This document shows positions 33,720 to 45,400 of a DNA stretch of 64,000 bases, piece after piece. The notes under the pieces were generated by a model. It was not told where the DNA came from. It saw only the letters and a list, made by a program, of their open reading frames with translations, and made no database searches. How positions within the stretch are numbered: position 1 is the first letter of the stretch; the number at the start of each line of letters is the position of its first letter. The DNA is from Rhyzopertha dominica. Lineage: Eukaryota > Arthropoda > Insecta > Coleoptera > Bostrichidae. The position numbers and the translations under genes are program-made. The stretch is taken from positions 33,194,257 to 33,258,256 of the forward strand of contig QCXZ01000003.1 in the NCBI GenBank assembly GCA_025024175.1. The letters run 5' to 3'.

Positions 33720-33936
33720 CCTAATACGACGCAGCATTGAAGAAGTCAAAATAGACATTCGTTTTGATGAAATTGGTTCGCCGACATTTACAGAAAATTT
33801 TGCTGGCTTTTTTGGTAAGTATTTGATTGTAAGATCCTCTTGAAAGAATGTTGTTACGATAGTTGCTTTCAGATATAAGCTTTTCAAGTTTCTCCATAGA
33901 GCGCGTTTTGACATCTAGATCAGCACCCATTTCCAA
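33714..33936 (-). pseudogene. Possible N-terminal part of another PLE, minus strand
   Basis: Two overlapping minus-strand frames together read RSMEKLEKLISESNYRNNIL followed in the next frame by LPKKPAKFSVN and SSMLRRIRR. The arrangement (coiled-coil-like Leu/Lys stretch, 'xFLxxCxxxxLIPKGLRIK'-like segment, then 'RRI') is reminiscent of PLE N-termini. A frameshift separates the parts. It lies back to back with the plus-strand PLE. The match is weak and could be mistaken. Confidence 0.3.
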
Positions 33937-34018
33937 CTTATACCTTTATCGTCCAAAGAGTTGCTATTCCCTATTCCTTAGCCGAATTACGTATTACTAG
34001 TAGTACTGGTAGTACTAG

Positions 34019-34085
34019 AAAACGTTCTGGTCAGTTCTTTTCGGCCACTGACCGAAATTGGTCTTTAATTCTGATATATACATAT
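34019..34085. repeat. Right arm of the inverted repeat around the PLE region
   Basis: Complementary to 30761-30823; contains CCGAAATTGGTCTTT. See the left arm for interpretation. Confidence 0.5.
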
Positions 34086-34289
34086 ATACCTAACTCTAAG
34101 TCACTCAGATATGGCATCTGTTCCAGCTTAATGTGATACGATTACGAATTTTACCAGGTGGTTCTTCCAGGGAGCCGGTGAACTTCAACGTTTCAGGCTG
34201 ACTATCCATGTTGTGTAGGTGATTGCATTACCAGCAAATCAAAGTGTTTTGAACACAAGGACAAATAGCACCAATTGGTGCCTTCACAC

Positions 34290-34900
34290 GGGGTGTATGC
34301 TCTAGGTTCCTAGACATCGTATCAACGTGTCGGAAGCCTGAATAGTTTGTATTGCTTCACTCGGCCGTCCTCTCCGGAAGAGAGCTACCTTGAAATGCGG
34401 GACGTCGCTTTTATCCACATACGAATTGACAAATTTACAAACTATCAGTAACAAAGCCATATGTCGGGTAGGGCTGCCAGATTGACACAATTTTGCTTTG
34501 TGTTGTCCATAATACAAAAGTATGGGGTAGGTTTGTACCAAAATACCCCAAAGATAACCAAAATCACATGGTTTACGTAGGCAGGCGGCGTGCTCTATGT
34601 CTCTAGGACCCTACTTCCAGGAGGAAAGCCTAAACTAGCTTCTAAGTATCCTAGGAGTACCAGGATAGGTACTTTCTTCGAGATGTGGTTTGTTCTAAGT
34701 ATTTAGATTGAGCATCCTCGTTGTCCATGTGTCTATGTCTGAGGCCGTTGTGTTCCAGGTCTCTAGGTTCCTAGCCGGGTATGACATGTAGTTCAGGTAT
34801 CTATGCCACAGCAGAGCCTTGCGGCAGGTGTTTTTTACTCCAGGAGCAGCGTCAGGTGCCTACGTTATGATCAGGTTGCATCAGATTGTCGATATCCCTA
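34290..34900. repeat. Degenerate minisatellite-like region
   Basis: Recurrent variants of CAGGTNTCTAGGTTCCTAG at irregular spacing of about 50-90 bp (for example near 34300, 34600, 34760, 34790, 34855). Units are strongly diverged. No ORF has a motif. The repeat nature is my visual judgement. Confidence 0.35.
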
Positions 34901-37770
34901 GACGGTTGCATTACGTACTAAAACTATATTTATTTGAATTTATTTCCAATGTGTATATGAACTTTGCTCGGTGGCTAATCTTGTAAAAAAAGGGTTTGGT
35001 GCAGACCATTGTAGTGAAAGCATGCAATCGAACTGTGCTCTGGGTTTTACACTTTTATTTGTATTGAAAATAAATCACCAAACTATATACTTAGTGAATA
35101 TTGTGCGGCCTTGTGCCAGTGAACAGATGCTTGATGCTATGTTTGTGTAAGACCAGTTTACCTGAGCAGATAGAACAGGTGAAGACGCCAACATGAGCGC
35201 GGAGCATAGCTAACAGCAAAAAAGATGAGCGAGTGGCAAAGTCGTTTACTAACATGTATGATTAGCAATAGTTTCTTCCTGTGCAATAAAATCGGCATTA
35301 TATGAAACAAAATCAAAACCAAACTTGTGCCATAAGCACAGCAAGGGTAGAGCTAGCAGGCGTTTAAATTAATATAAAAAATAGTTGGAAATACATCGAT
35401 AGAGAGATCTATAAGTAAATAGACACATTATAGCAGGATTTAGCGTTACTTCCTAAAATGGCACTAAAACCAGAATGTTTAAAAGCAAATTAGATGCACC
35501 TGTGTATATTGATTTCATCGTGTTTTGCTTTGTAGAGTTTTTTACCTATTCAAGCGCGACAGGAAATCACTAAGTAAGTAAATACTAGTAACACTATTAA
35601 AACACTAAGCATTCAGGAGGCAAGAAATATGTAATTACAATATCCATATCGATCAACTAACCAGAAAACAATAAATACAGTTCTTGTCTTTTTACACGTT
35701 TTTGCGATCAAAAGGTTGTCTTACAGCAACAAGAACTTGGCGCAGTCGAAATAAGACACCTAAACATTTGTATATATATTGCAAAAGGAATAATGCTTGA
35801 AACTGTGTATGCAAGGGGTCACATGATTGTGGCACAGAAAATCCCGGAAAACGAATATGCGGGGAGAATATTTCCCAAACACAAAAACCTTAGAAGATAT
35901 AATATAAGCAAGTAGCTATAAATCACATTAGACAAAACATAATATCTAAGTTTAGAAGTAACCTGGAAGAAGTTGTACAAGAACTACGACCAAAATACAA
36001 ATTAGTGGAAACGGCCGACAGAATCCTGGCAACCCTTAACGAGCTCGAATAAGATGGCTTCTGAGGAGGATAAGGAATCATTGCAAGAACATCAAAAATG
36101 CTATACAAGAAACTAGTAGGTCATATGGAACAGGAGGACACAATAACATTGAAGCCTTAGGAAAGTACTAAAGGGACGGAGGATACTGAGGAACAAATAA
36201 ACTTTGTCTATAGACTTGAAGGAGGAGTAAGAAACCACTGTGACAGGACGATAGCTTTATATGGAAACAAGCTCAGCCACAGGAAGCCAGGATAGCAGTA
36301 GAGAATCTAAAATAGAAAAATGTGTGCACCAGAAATATCCCGTAGAGTATCATCACGCCACCTGGAGCCCGAGCAAGTGAACCTGTACAAATTCCAGACA
36401 GCACGGAAATATTTAAGGAAAGCATCGTTAGTTTGGTGTACCCTGAATACCTATTCATTCCAATCCTAAGCTTCCCATAATGTGATAAATAATAATTATA
36501 CATAAAATAGGACTTCTAGAGCTTCTGTAATAAATTCTTTAAACAATTTATTGAAACTTTTAGTTTTTTGCGAATATCTCGAAAGCTGCAAGCTAGGGAG
36601 CAATTTTTCTTGTTATTAAATTTGGAACAAAAAAAGGTCTCTATACTTTTTACTACCCGGCTCTTGTTTAACCAGTTATAAACAACAAATGTAACCCCTG
36701 TTACGCTAGTTATGGAAGCCGCCCCGTATATCCACCAAAGGCAATACAATTAAAGGATCCATTATTTCTACGTGTTGCTGAAGACGACAACAAAGTACTA
36801 TTGTAAAAACTACGCAGTACCAGAAGAATGTTTCAATCAGCATTTCCAAAGAGTGTTTATCCAAATTGAGTAAACAGTAAATTGTTCGTTTTAGACGAAA
36901 CTTCATATTGTAATAATAATTATAAAAGTACCAAAGTTATAAAGTTAAAAAGTTACATTAAAAAATGTTTTCCCTGATGAAAAACATAATTAGCGTCATC
37001 AACATCTACACATTCGTCCATATCTCCCAAGTCGATTTCTGTTGAAATATCAAGCACGTGCGTCCTCGACAATTAATGGAAATTGATGAAGAACAATAAA
37101 GGACCGCTTTTCGACAACTCTAGATTCCAACGCAGATTTTTAATAGTTCTTTAGATGCCGCTAATTACATTGTAGGTACTGGTAATAAACCATGTGTCAA
37201 ACCCCAAACTGTTGCTGGCAATGGATTCCCCAGCCAGCTTTGTACTTGATGGCAAACCCTAAAGGTGTCTTGAAGCTTTAACTTAAAGTATTTATTATTT
37301 ATTTAGTGTTATGTTAAATGCCTCATTCATTTTAGCGATTAGACTTGTAGTTTCTGAAATCTTCGCGAAACATAAAATTTATTTAAACAATGCATTTCCC
37401 GAGCTCTGGTGGTTTCGTTTTATATATAAATATAATTTACCTCTTGACGAAGAATTAGATATATTTAAGCTCGTACGCAATTAATTCATCTACTAAGGCT
37501 GTGACTATTAAGATTATATATGTTAATGACTTTGTGCTTCCTTTATCAAGTTAGTCAGTAGCATTCAATTCATATATTTCATCAAGTTAGGGTTAGATAA
37601 TTTACATAAGCTAATAATTGTAGTATTTCAATTTTGCGTACAACAAATACTGATTTTATAAAAAACTACTGGTGTAAATTAAAAAATGACATGTTTTGTC
37701 CTAAACCTTTTACATAATTATATTCCTTCATAATGCTTGCAGCATCGACTTTGAGGTGGGAACTTTTGTA
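34901..37770. other. Unassigned DNA with a degraded coding-like patch
   Basis: Mostly AT-rich. Around 35950-36480 the plus strand has a broken, lysine/glutamate-rich reading (ELRPKYKLVETADRILATL, later FVYRLEGGVRNHCDRTIALY) with several stops; it faintly recalls a retroelement Gag but I cannot support that. Two short minus-strand ORFs at 36516-36906 overlap and have no recognised motif. Confidence 0.3.
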
Positions 37771-37775
37771 CTATC

Positions 37776-37777
<2 letters not shown>

Positions 37778-37857
<80 letters not shown>
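37778..37857. repeat. (TA)n microsatellite, ~80 bp
   Basis: Uninterrupted TA dinucleotide run. A second run lies at 39595-39652; together they bracket the KRBA2-like and PLE fragments. Confidence 0.95.
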
Positions 37858-37860
<3 letters not shown>

Positions 37861-38060
37861 ACCGGCCGAACCCGATTTCAGGACAAACCAGTTTTGCCTA
37901 GGCTAAACTAGTTCTTCCTAGTAGTATAGCCTAGTCCAAACTGATTTGTTCTAAGCCCGATAGGACGGACTAGTTTAGGCTAGGCCAAACTAGTTGATCC
38001 TGATATAAGTACGCACACTCTAGGATAAACTGGTATAGCCTAGTCAAAACATATAGATAT
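37861..38060. repeat. Palindromic AAACTAGTT/CCTAG repeat cluster
   Basis: Several direct and inverted variants of GCCTAGGCTAAACTAGTT, for example near 37900, 37930, 37975 and 38020. The stretch around 37968-38000 is nearly palindromic. It lies downstream (3') of the minus-strand integrase-like gene and may be the subterminal region of that element. Confidence 0.5.
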
Positions 38061-38144
38061 CTAAAAGTCAAAATAAATAGATGAACTAAATAAAATACTC
38101 CGTGTTTAGGAAAATAATCATCTTTATTAAACTATAATGATTCG

Positions 38145-38379
38145 TCGTTATGGATAATTGATAATACGAACAATCATACTACATAATATGTAGCAAACTA
38201 ACAAATAATAGGTAAGTTTTTTTTTAATAGAAGCAATAATCAAATCTCAAATTAAAATTATTATGTCGTTAAAAGTTATGGATAATAATTGGTAATACAA
38301 ACAATCACACTATAACATATAATACTGTTTTTTTTAAGAAGCAATAATCATACGAGTATTATGTTAATTATTAAAATTG
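38145..38379. repeat. Imperfect tandem duplication, ~120 bp unit
   Basis: Two units share TTATGGATAAT, AATACAAACAATCA, a poly-T run and AAGCAATAATCA in the same order, with many differences. It lies in the 3' tail behind the stop codon of the integrase-like gene. Confidence 0.5.
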
Positions 38380-38815
38380 TTATTTATTTTTACATGGTTT
38401 GCTTTGGTGGCACTTAGAATTGCAGAGTATCATTGTCTTCTTGCACTGGCATCTGTTTGTGGAACAGTTCTTGTTGCAGCTGCATCTTACAAAACCTTGG
38501 CCTGATCCAAATGAATGTTTCGTAGCTGCAGTCCTCAACGATATTTCAGANTCTTGGTTTACATCTGCTACCTCTAAAAAATTTTGACTGCAAATTCCGA
38601 ATTCTGATCTAAAAAAACATATTAGTTACTTTAGAATATCAATGATGTTCCAGAAAGATAGATAATTGAGAAAAAATAATACCTGCAATATAGTTTCTGA
38701 AGTACACCGTGTTTGGTGCCAACTTTGTATAAACCTTCATCATTTTTCTAAAGAATAACTCCAATGATGTTCCTGAGATCACCTTTGCCTTTGTCAACAT
38801 CTGGAATCGGTTTGC
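38380..38815 (-). pseudogene. KRBA2/Ginger-like integrase gene, 3' end with one intron
   Basis: Minus strand. The first part, 38815-38683, reads IPDVDKGKGDLRNIIGVIL, one in-frame TAG, then GLYKVGTKHGVLQKLYC. A 74 bp intron with GT at 38682 and AG at 38609 follows, and the frame resumes across it (Arg codon split AG|A) with SEFGICSQNFLE, SGQGFVRCSCNKNC and NRCQCKKTMILCNSKCH, ending at TAA 38382-38380. This order, with the Cys-rich CXC-like tail, matches the C-terminus of insect KRAB-A-domain-containing-2-like proteins, retroviral-type integrases of Ginger-like DNA transposons. AATAAA overlaps the stop. The catalytic core is missing, and sequence beyond about 38815 belongs to a PLE, so this is a truncated, disabled copy. 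Confidence 0.65.
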
Positions 38816-39126
38816 CCTACATAAACTTACTAAAGTTACTAAAGGGCAGATTGGCACTTCACAAGAGTGATATACGCAAGGGTTTAACGAGATGTGAGTT
38901 ATCTAATCACATTATTAATAATATTGACCACGTCATAGACTTTGATAATGTTCAAATTCTAGCAAAGGAACAAAATTACACAAAACGAAACTTTTTAGAA
39001 ATGACATACATTAATGATTACAATAATAACTTAAATAAACGTTCTGATGTCAATAACTTAAGTGTTATATATACTTACATTCTTAATAGACATCTTGATA
39101 ATCATGAAGGTCCACTTGACGAGTAG
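38815..39126 (+). pseudogene. PLE GIY-YIG domain, C-terminal part
   Basis: A plus-strand frame open for about 100 codons: RLALHKSDIRKGLTRCELS, then HVIDFDNVQILAKEQNY and KRNFLEMTYINDYNNNLN, ending IYTYIL. It matches the C-terminal half of the GIY-YIG nuclease domain in a class of arthropod PLEs ('R..EHK.DIR......ALS.H....H.IDF..V.IL..E.NY.KR...E..YI'). The GIY-YIG core itself is cut off at the junction with the KRBA2-like fragment. The hammerhead-like motif at 39456 marks its probable 3' end. Confidence 0.7.
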
Positions 39127-39455
39127 AAAATATTTAAAAATTTTTAAATTCAACAGTTGGCAGAATAATTGTGGCAATACTGTCTTCGGGCGTGCGTGTA
39201 GACGAAAAGAAATAGTAGTAGAGTTTTGCCTTGCTTTGATAAAGAATTTTTACACTGTTCGTTCCACGTGTTGTGCACTTGTCATTTATAAATGTGAAAT
39301 TTAAAGTAATTTTAATAATAATAGATTGTTTGCAATTTTAATCAATGAACAAATGTTTAGAGCTACACTTGAGCTGTATAAAAACCTCACAATTGTGTAA
39401 GTACTTATAAAATCAACAGTTTTAAATTAGTGTAACATGGTTTCCATATTGTAGC

Positions 39456-39494
39456 GCCCTGATGATGAACTAATAAAAGGTTCGAAAGCTTGGC
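39456..39494 (+). ncRNA. Hammerhead-like motif at PLE 3' end, intact core
   Basis: Core CUGAUGA at 39459-39465, stem II GAAC/GUUC (39467-39470 with 39480-39483, four pairs), GAAA at 39484-39487, GCUU with palindromic AGCU as stem III, stem I GCC/GGC (39456-39458 with 39492-39494). All conserved core bases are present. One U between core and stem II is extra. With so short a stem III, activity would be expected only as a dimer, as proposed for PLE hammerheads. Confidence 0.55.
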
Positions 39495-39592
39495 AACATT
39501 TAAAGAGCATCTTTATTTAGTCAGCCCCTTAAGGTCGAAATACCCTTATCCCCAACTTTGAGTATCAACTAGTGACGACCGTTACTGTCCTT

Positions 39593-39594
<2 letters not shown>

Positions 39595-39652
<58 letters not shown>
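39595..39652. repeat. (TA)n microsatellite, ~58 bp
   Basis: Uninterrupted TA dinucleotide run directly after the PLE tail. Confidence 0.95.
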
Positions 39653-39657
<5 letters not shown>

Positions 39658-39659
39658 AC

Positions 39660-42600
39660 CTAGGGACGAGTGCTGCAGTGATATGACCTTAAAGTAAGTA
39701 TATATTACATTGGATCTAAATAAACTAGATTAAATAAATTTTATAATTAAAGGATTGCTTTGGATAACTTATTCGTTTGACAATATTAAGTCACAGAAAA
39801 TGATCTTACGTTAAGAAATGGTATAGTAATTATTATTAATCACAATCAAATTTTAAATGTTCATGTGTAAGAAATACGATTACAAACAGCCAGAATTTGA
39901 AGGTAGAGCATAATCTTGCACATATTCACGTCACTGTATACAAGAAAAGCCCAAGTTTTGACCAAATTTTTTTTATAGGTTAGGGCAGTTTTAACCATCC
40001 AATTCGAAGACGCCGTCATAATGAGGGTACAACTCTAATTTACCGCAGCGAGCTTCAAATTTTAGGCACCGGATCAAAATTACTGCAGCTAGTTTAGCGG
40101 ATAGCGTTGATGGTAACAATTAGATAGGGTAGATTTGCCGGATGTGACGCCTTATTAAGTTTTTCATTTTAGGATTTTTCGGCTGAAATTAACACGGACA
40201 CTTTTATTATGGAGGTGTGTTAAATGTGTCAATTCAACTCCCATTAAACACGAAATTTATTTCTCGTAGGTAATTATAGTTAAGGAAATAAATAGTAATT
40301 AGTCGCCTGGAGTGTTCCACATGGCTAAAACGGTGATGCTTGGTCGGCAGCGGATAATTTCTGTTGCATCCTCCAGGATGCGTCTGACTGCAAGCATACA
40401 GACAGAACTAGGTAGTTCCTAATTGTGTTAGGGATATAGCACGTTTTATGAAAAATTTCCTTGATATGTAATTTTAATTCGTTACGAGAATAACAAAATT
40501 GCGGTATGTACTAATAATAAACTAGTTATTTAACTGCGAATAATTTAGGTTTTGTTGGCGTCTACGATTTTCAACGGGCAGCACCAGTGGAATTAGCACC
40601 GTTTTATAGCGCACAATTATCACAGCTTGAAGCAAATTTATTACGACTTGAAAATTACCGTAACTTACAATTAAACGCCACTGGTTAATAAGACTCATAA
40701 TACTGCAGAAAGACATGGAATGCAGTTGTTTATTGCTGTTTTTTGGTTGTGATGCATTTCGTCACCTGTTGTGTTAAGCAAATACAGGCAAATCACAAAG
40801 AAATTGTTTCTGTCAAGTTGTAATTCAATACTGTCGGCAGCAATACTGTGGAAGTGCAAGTTTTCTCCTTGGAATAAAATATAATGTAGTATATAAAATA
40901 CAATATAGTAGAAAAATTCAGATAATAATTAAAGTTTAACAATTATAATACAAATGTGATTTTGCTTTATTGTACTGAATATTCAAATGAAGAAAAATGA
41001 CGATTGTTTTACTATCTGTGAATGGTGCTAATCTAAAGCATAACGAGCATGTCTACTCTAACCTATTAAAAACATTAATTCTTAGAATACTGACGAATTC
41101 TATTAAAAGTTGTTGTTAATATTGTTAATTAATTGTCGTAGTTGAAATATACAATAAAGTAAGGCTATAAGGGGTGATGTCACTTAACCATAGTTGTAAC
41201 TATAAAATCACATAATAATAGATAAATAAAACATAAACTGTATTTTAAATAAGTAGCTATTCTATGCTAAAACCCCACTTAATGAAAATCAAATTGCATT
41301 GTAGACCAAGATCTCCAGGCATTCGGCGACTATTGCTTTATTTGAAGTGCATGGGGCATTAGCATACACAAATTGTTGGTGCAGTATACACAGCAAACGT
41401 TGCCGTTCTCGGAATGGCCTGACAAATCAATATATGCTTCGAGATTGTCTGGCTTCGTTGCAACAAACAAGAAATACTGGCAATTTGTTGCTTTTGCAAA
41501 TGTGTTTGTTATATTAACAGTCACACAAAATTACTTGCTGCACATATTACAGTGGCCTGCATGTTATGAAATTATGCCTAAGTGACGCATGCTTAACGTA
41601 TTTGGTATGAACACAGAATGCATGTTGCATCTTATGAAACTGCGGTTTATGGTAGCAGCGTACTCATATTTCCAAAATTTTAGCAATCTATAAATTTTCT
41701 AATATATACTGCACTTGTTACTTGTCTGTAGAATTTACCATACCCCATACGTTGCTGCGTAGGTTAGGATTAGAAGTATCAGTTTATAATTTGTTAATTA
41801 ATAGCATCCGCGGTAGATTTTCGATATCTTATTATAAGAAGAACTTCAAAAGAACGCATTTTACACTATAATATTAATTGTGGATCCTTATTTCTCCTAA
41901 AATCGCAATACCGGGTAGCATATTAAAAATGTTTTAAATCAAATAGGACTCTTGATTAGACCCAAAGTGAGCTAAGAATTTGACCTTTTTGGGTCAAGAA
42001 ATAAGTGTCATTTCTAACTATATAGCTTTCTATTATATTTTAATCTTTGACAGGGCATCGAATGGGATAATTATTTTAAGATGCCAATTATATCATCTAG
42101 ACCTTGACAGCATTTCATGTCATATTTATAAAACATAACTTTGTAAGTTGTATTTTATTACAGACAGTTGAATTAGTTTGGTTTTAATGGTCATTAAGAA
42201 CTGTTTTCTTTGTACTAGTACACTTTGTACTAGCCCAGTTTACTGCTTTTGACCACCAATTCATCATCTTATTTAATAAAATTCTTAAATTTCTTTTCAT
42301 TTGTTACTTATTGCTACATCATTGTCCATCTGACTGACGTATCTTATTAACATTTGCCGTGATAAATTGTCAGTGATGAAGAGGTACATTTTTCACATTT
42401 ATAAACCAACTGAAATTGAATTAGTATTCTTTGCAAACGCCAATGTCTGTCACAACAATAAATTCTTGACTTATTCACATACTCATAAAAAATACAGCTA
42501 AAAACAATGACAAGCAACTCTTCTTTAAGCACAAGGCATACATACTCCATCTCTTGATGAAACCACCTAAATAACTGCTGAAAAATTAACGTTATAGTAC

Positions 42601-43440
42601 CGAGTAACCAATTTTTGTGCTAAAATCTTTTGGGGGTTCCTGACCTGAATCCGCATGTTTAATCTAACCAAAAAAAGAGTTCTAAGTAGAAAATTAATTA
42701 GATGGCAATGCCATCTGTCAGCATTACACCAACACGATAACAAAAGCCACCTAGCTGCCATTACGGAATAAAAGGTTGGCATGCACCTAGATTAATTCTC
42801 TTGATGGCGTGTTAATATCGGAAAAGTTAGTTACATAAGTAATCTTACCGAGCAATTTTTGAACATTGCCTTATTTTTTAAATGTGGAATTTCTGTTACG
42901 GCAAAAATTTTTGTTATCCGTTTATGATTATTTTGTGCTCAATACTATCAGTTTTTAACAAACCAAATTTACATTTGTCTTTATTGAGAGTGGATTCGGT
43001 GCAACTGTGCTATCTGCTTTTAAAGCTGTAATCGTGTTCTTTCTTAGTTTTATCTCAAACAATTTAACTATGACTATATGCCATAAGGCAAGCGCAAAAA
43101 ATATTTTTCGAATAGCATAGCAAAAGTATACGAAGTTTAGCGCCCTGTTCGTTTTAGCGTACTTGCCAGAAGTCACTGTTAGTATCTAAAATGTTAAAAA
43201 ACTGTTGCTCTCTAAGCTGCTGTGATATGACATCTAAACAATAAGAGCTTACATCTCTAAATTATCTGAATCCAGCCTATTCTTCTATATGTTTTTGTCA
43301 CTCCTTGTTAATCAAATTCTCTTTTACCAATGCCAATAATCGCTTGGCGACGATCATTTAAATATAATTTTATTAGTTAGTCTTATTAGCGTTTGCTAAG
43401 TTAGTTATTTCTTATTACAAGTTCCCAAACTGTTGCGACA
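39660..43440. other. AT-rich DNA, no gene established
   Basis: Short frames only. One coding-like plus-strand frame without ATG (40521-40688, 55 codons, containing QRAAPVELAPFYSAQLSQL) is treated as a finding. Overlapping ORFs on both strands at 41330-41585 have no motif. Confidence 0.35.
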
Positions 43441-43559
43441 TATTGAGGTAGAAGTCGGATGTAAATTTGAAAAACTGAAAAAAAGACTTGGCAATTGAAA
43501 TGCGAAATATCTTGGAAAACACGAAGTTCTGGTATGTTGATGCCAAAACAAAAACATTG

Positions 43560-43993
43560 TAATCACTAATAGGGGTCACTGTTTTCCATTAATAAAAATG
43601 TCAAGAAATTAAATAGATTACAATTATTATCTGTCATCAGACCAGGAACTGTCTCATCTTTATATATTGGTCAGCGACTTGGATTGTTCGTCCGCGCATC
43701 TGCAGATAGAAATCTTTTGCTANCCAAATACAACAATGCAATTAATCNCTTAATGTAACCAAAAAGTTACTCTATAATACCATGGTTCCTAAGAGCACTT
43801 GCATATAGATCTTGCAATCATCCGCGGAAGACTTATGCTTGAATTTGGCGTTTGAACTGAGATCTGCTATATATCGCAAAAACAGAATGTAACCAAGAAA
43901 TGAACCTTGCAGCACACCCAAAGACAGCTTGTTCGGAGGACAGAGATGCGTGCGCGCACTGAAAAATTTTATTTCCATTTTTAAAAACATCAT
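43560..43993 (-). pseudogene. LINE reverse transcriptase fragment
   Basis: Minus strand: LSLGVLQGSFLGYILFLRYI followed by ADLSS and a degraded SADDCKIYMQV. This is the RT block 'GVPQGSxLGPLLFLLYINDL ... FADDTKIY' of jockey/I-type non-LTR retrotransposons, with the FADD core changed to SADD. Degraded RT-like sequence continues beyond a stop (toward 43560). It is short, 5' truncated and inactive. The clade assignment is a guess from motif wording. Confidence 0.65.
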
Positions 43994-43999
43994 CTTAGA

Positions 44000-44815
44000 T
44001 CTAATGACTTACTTAATATTTAGTTAGATAAAATGTATGTTTGACAGCACTAACACCACTTTAGCTAGATAAATACCACTCTTGGTCCATCCCATTTAAA
44101 ACAATTAAAATCAGCTTAAAGTAGTGGCCTGTTCATTAACCCACCAAAATGGGATGATAATAGCCGAATAAAACGACATCTAGAAATAACATGTCTCATT
44201 AAATTCATGGGGGCTGCTCGGAACGACAATCATATAATTAAATATAACACAGATCGTTCAGGCACTCGTGCGAGAGTCCAGGTTCTCGATCTAAAATTTC
44301 CTGGCAGCGAGTAGCAAATCAGTGTCATTTTCAAGCCTTTTACAGATCCTTAATTTACGGACACCACATTATGCATGCAAACCTGTGTATGCTGTATTAA
44401 CATTGTCCACATTCCGCGGTTTACTCAACTTCGTAATGCGTAAGCAAATGCATCAAGGCTGTGACAGTGCTGCACAAAACCGCAGACGCAAACCGGAAGA
44501 CTGGTTCTCGTGCAGTATTCTAGTAACACGATTAGATCTAAGCACAATATAATATAAGACATGCATATATGGGAGCTCGGAGTGGCAAATGTGAATTTAG
44601 ACCGGCAAGATGAAGTGACTAACCAACCAACTAATTAACAGTGGAATTGTTGTCGAGCAGCTGGTTCAATCAGTATAAAAAAGAAAAGGCTTAATTAAAA
44701 TAGCAAATAAGTATATTCAAAATGCAGCGATATGGAAGTAACCGCACTCTGTGAGATAATAACGATCAAATTTCTATTACATTAACACCATTAAAGTACG
44801 ATAAAATAAAAAAAT
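44000..44815. other. No gene recognised
   Basis: AT-rich DNA with one 76-codon ORF lacking motifs. Confidence 0.35.
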
Positions 44816-44821
44816 ATATAA

Positions 44822-44910
44822 GTTGAATCGTTTCAAAAGTGCATTCAGTGTGAATCATTCTGAATTAATCAGTTACCTAGCTTAGAAACAAGCTAACTGT
44901 TTTCAGTGTG
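44822..44910. repeat. Left arm of a ~90 bp inverted repeat
   Basis: Inverted relative to 47044-47128. Shared cores GAATCGTTTCAAA and AGCTTAGAAACAAGCT, overall roughly 75-80% complementary. The arms enclose 2.1 kb including the fold-back element at 45401-46354. They could be ends of a larger DNA element or two inverted copies of one repeat. Confidence 0.5.
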
Positions 44911-45400
44911 TACAGTATAGTGGTTTAGTGAATAAGTGGTCTTAAAACAGTGGTGTTTTGAACAACTTGTGTATTGACTTAGTGTTTTGAATAAAAAGGA
45001 GTTAAGTCAGAAATCCGCAGTTTTCGAGCCAGTATTCGTAACAATATAATTAACTGCNGTGTAAATATGCTGTTTATATGTACAACATTCCTTGTGTTCT
45101 AGCTTTATATTGCTTTTTAAAGCATTTGGTCCAAAATTTTTGTGCCGTATTGTTATTTATTATCGTAATTTTTGTAATTTTTTTTTCTAAGTGGTGCCTA
45201 AATTTACCTATCTGTTTATTAAACTGTAGAACGCGGTATACTAATTTTGCAACAGTGCCGGTTTTCTACAAATTTAAACGTCAATTTCTTTCTGCAGTGT
45301 CAATCTTCTTGTTTAGTGCATTTAAGAATATATCGAACCGCCTGTCAGTTCTCAAATACAGAAAATATTATCAACATATGTGGTCCAGAGTATAGGACTA

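Noticed and set aside
35950..36480. Degraded Gag-like coding region
   Set aside because: The reading needs several stops ignored and no diagnostic motif (major homology, CCHC, protease) can be shown.
41330..41585. Overlapping 64- and 70-codon ORFs on opposite strands
   Set aside because: No motif, no splice sites, and both strands being open suggests chance.
45078..45395. 105-codon hydrophobic ORF before the fold-back element
   Set aside because: Its Phe/Leu/Ile-rich composition follows from a T-rich strand; there is no supporting motif, splice site or start context.
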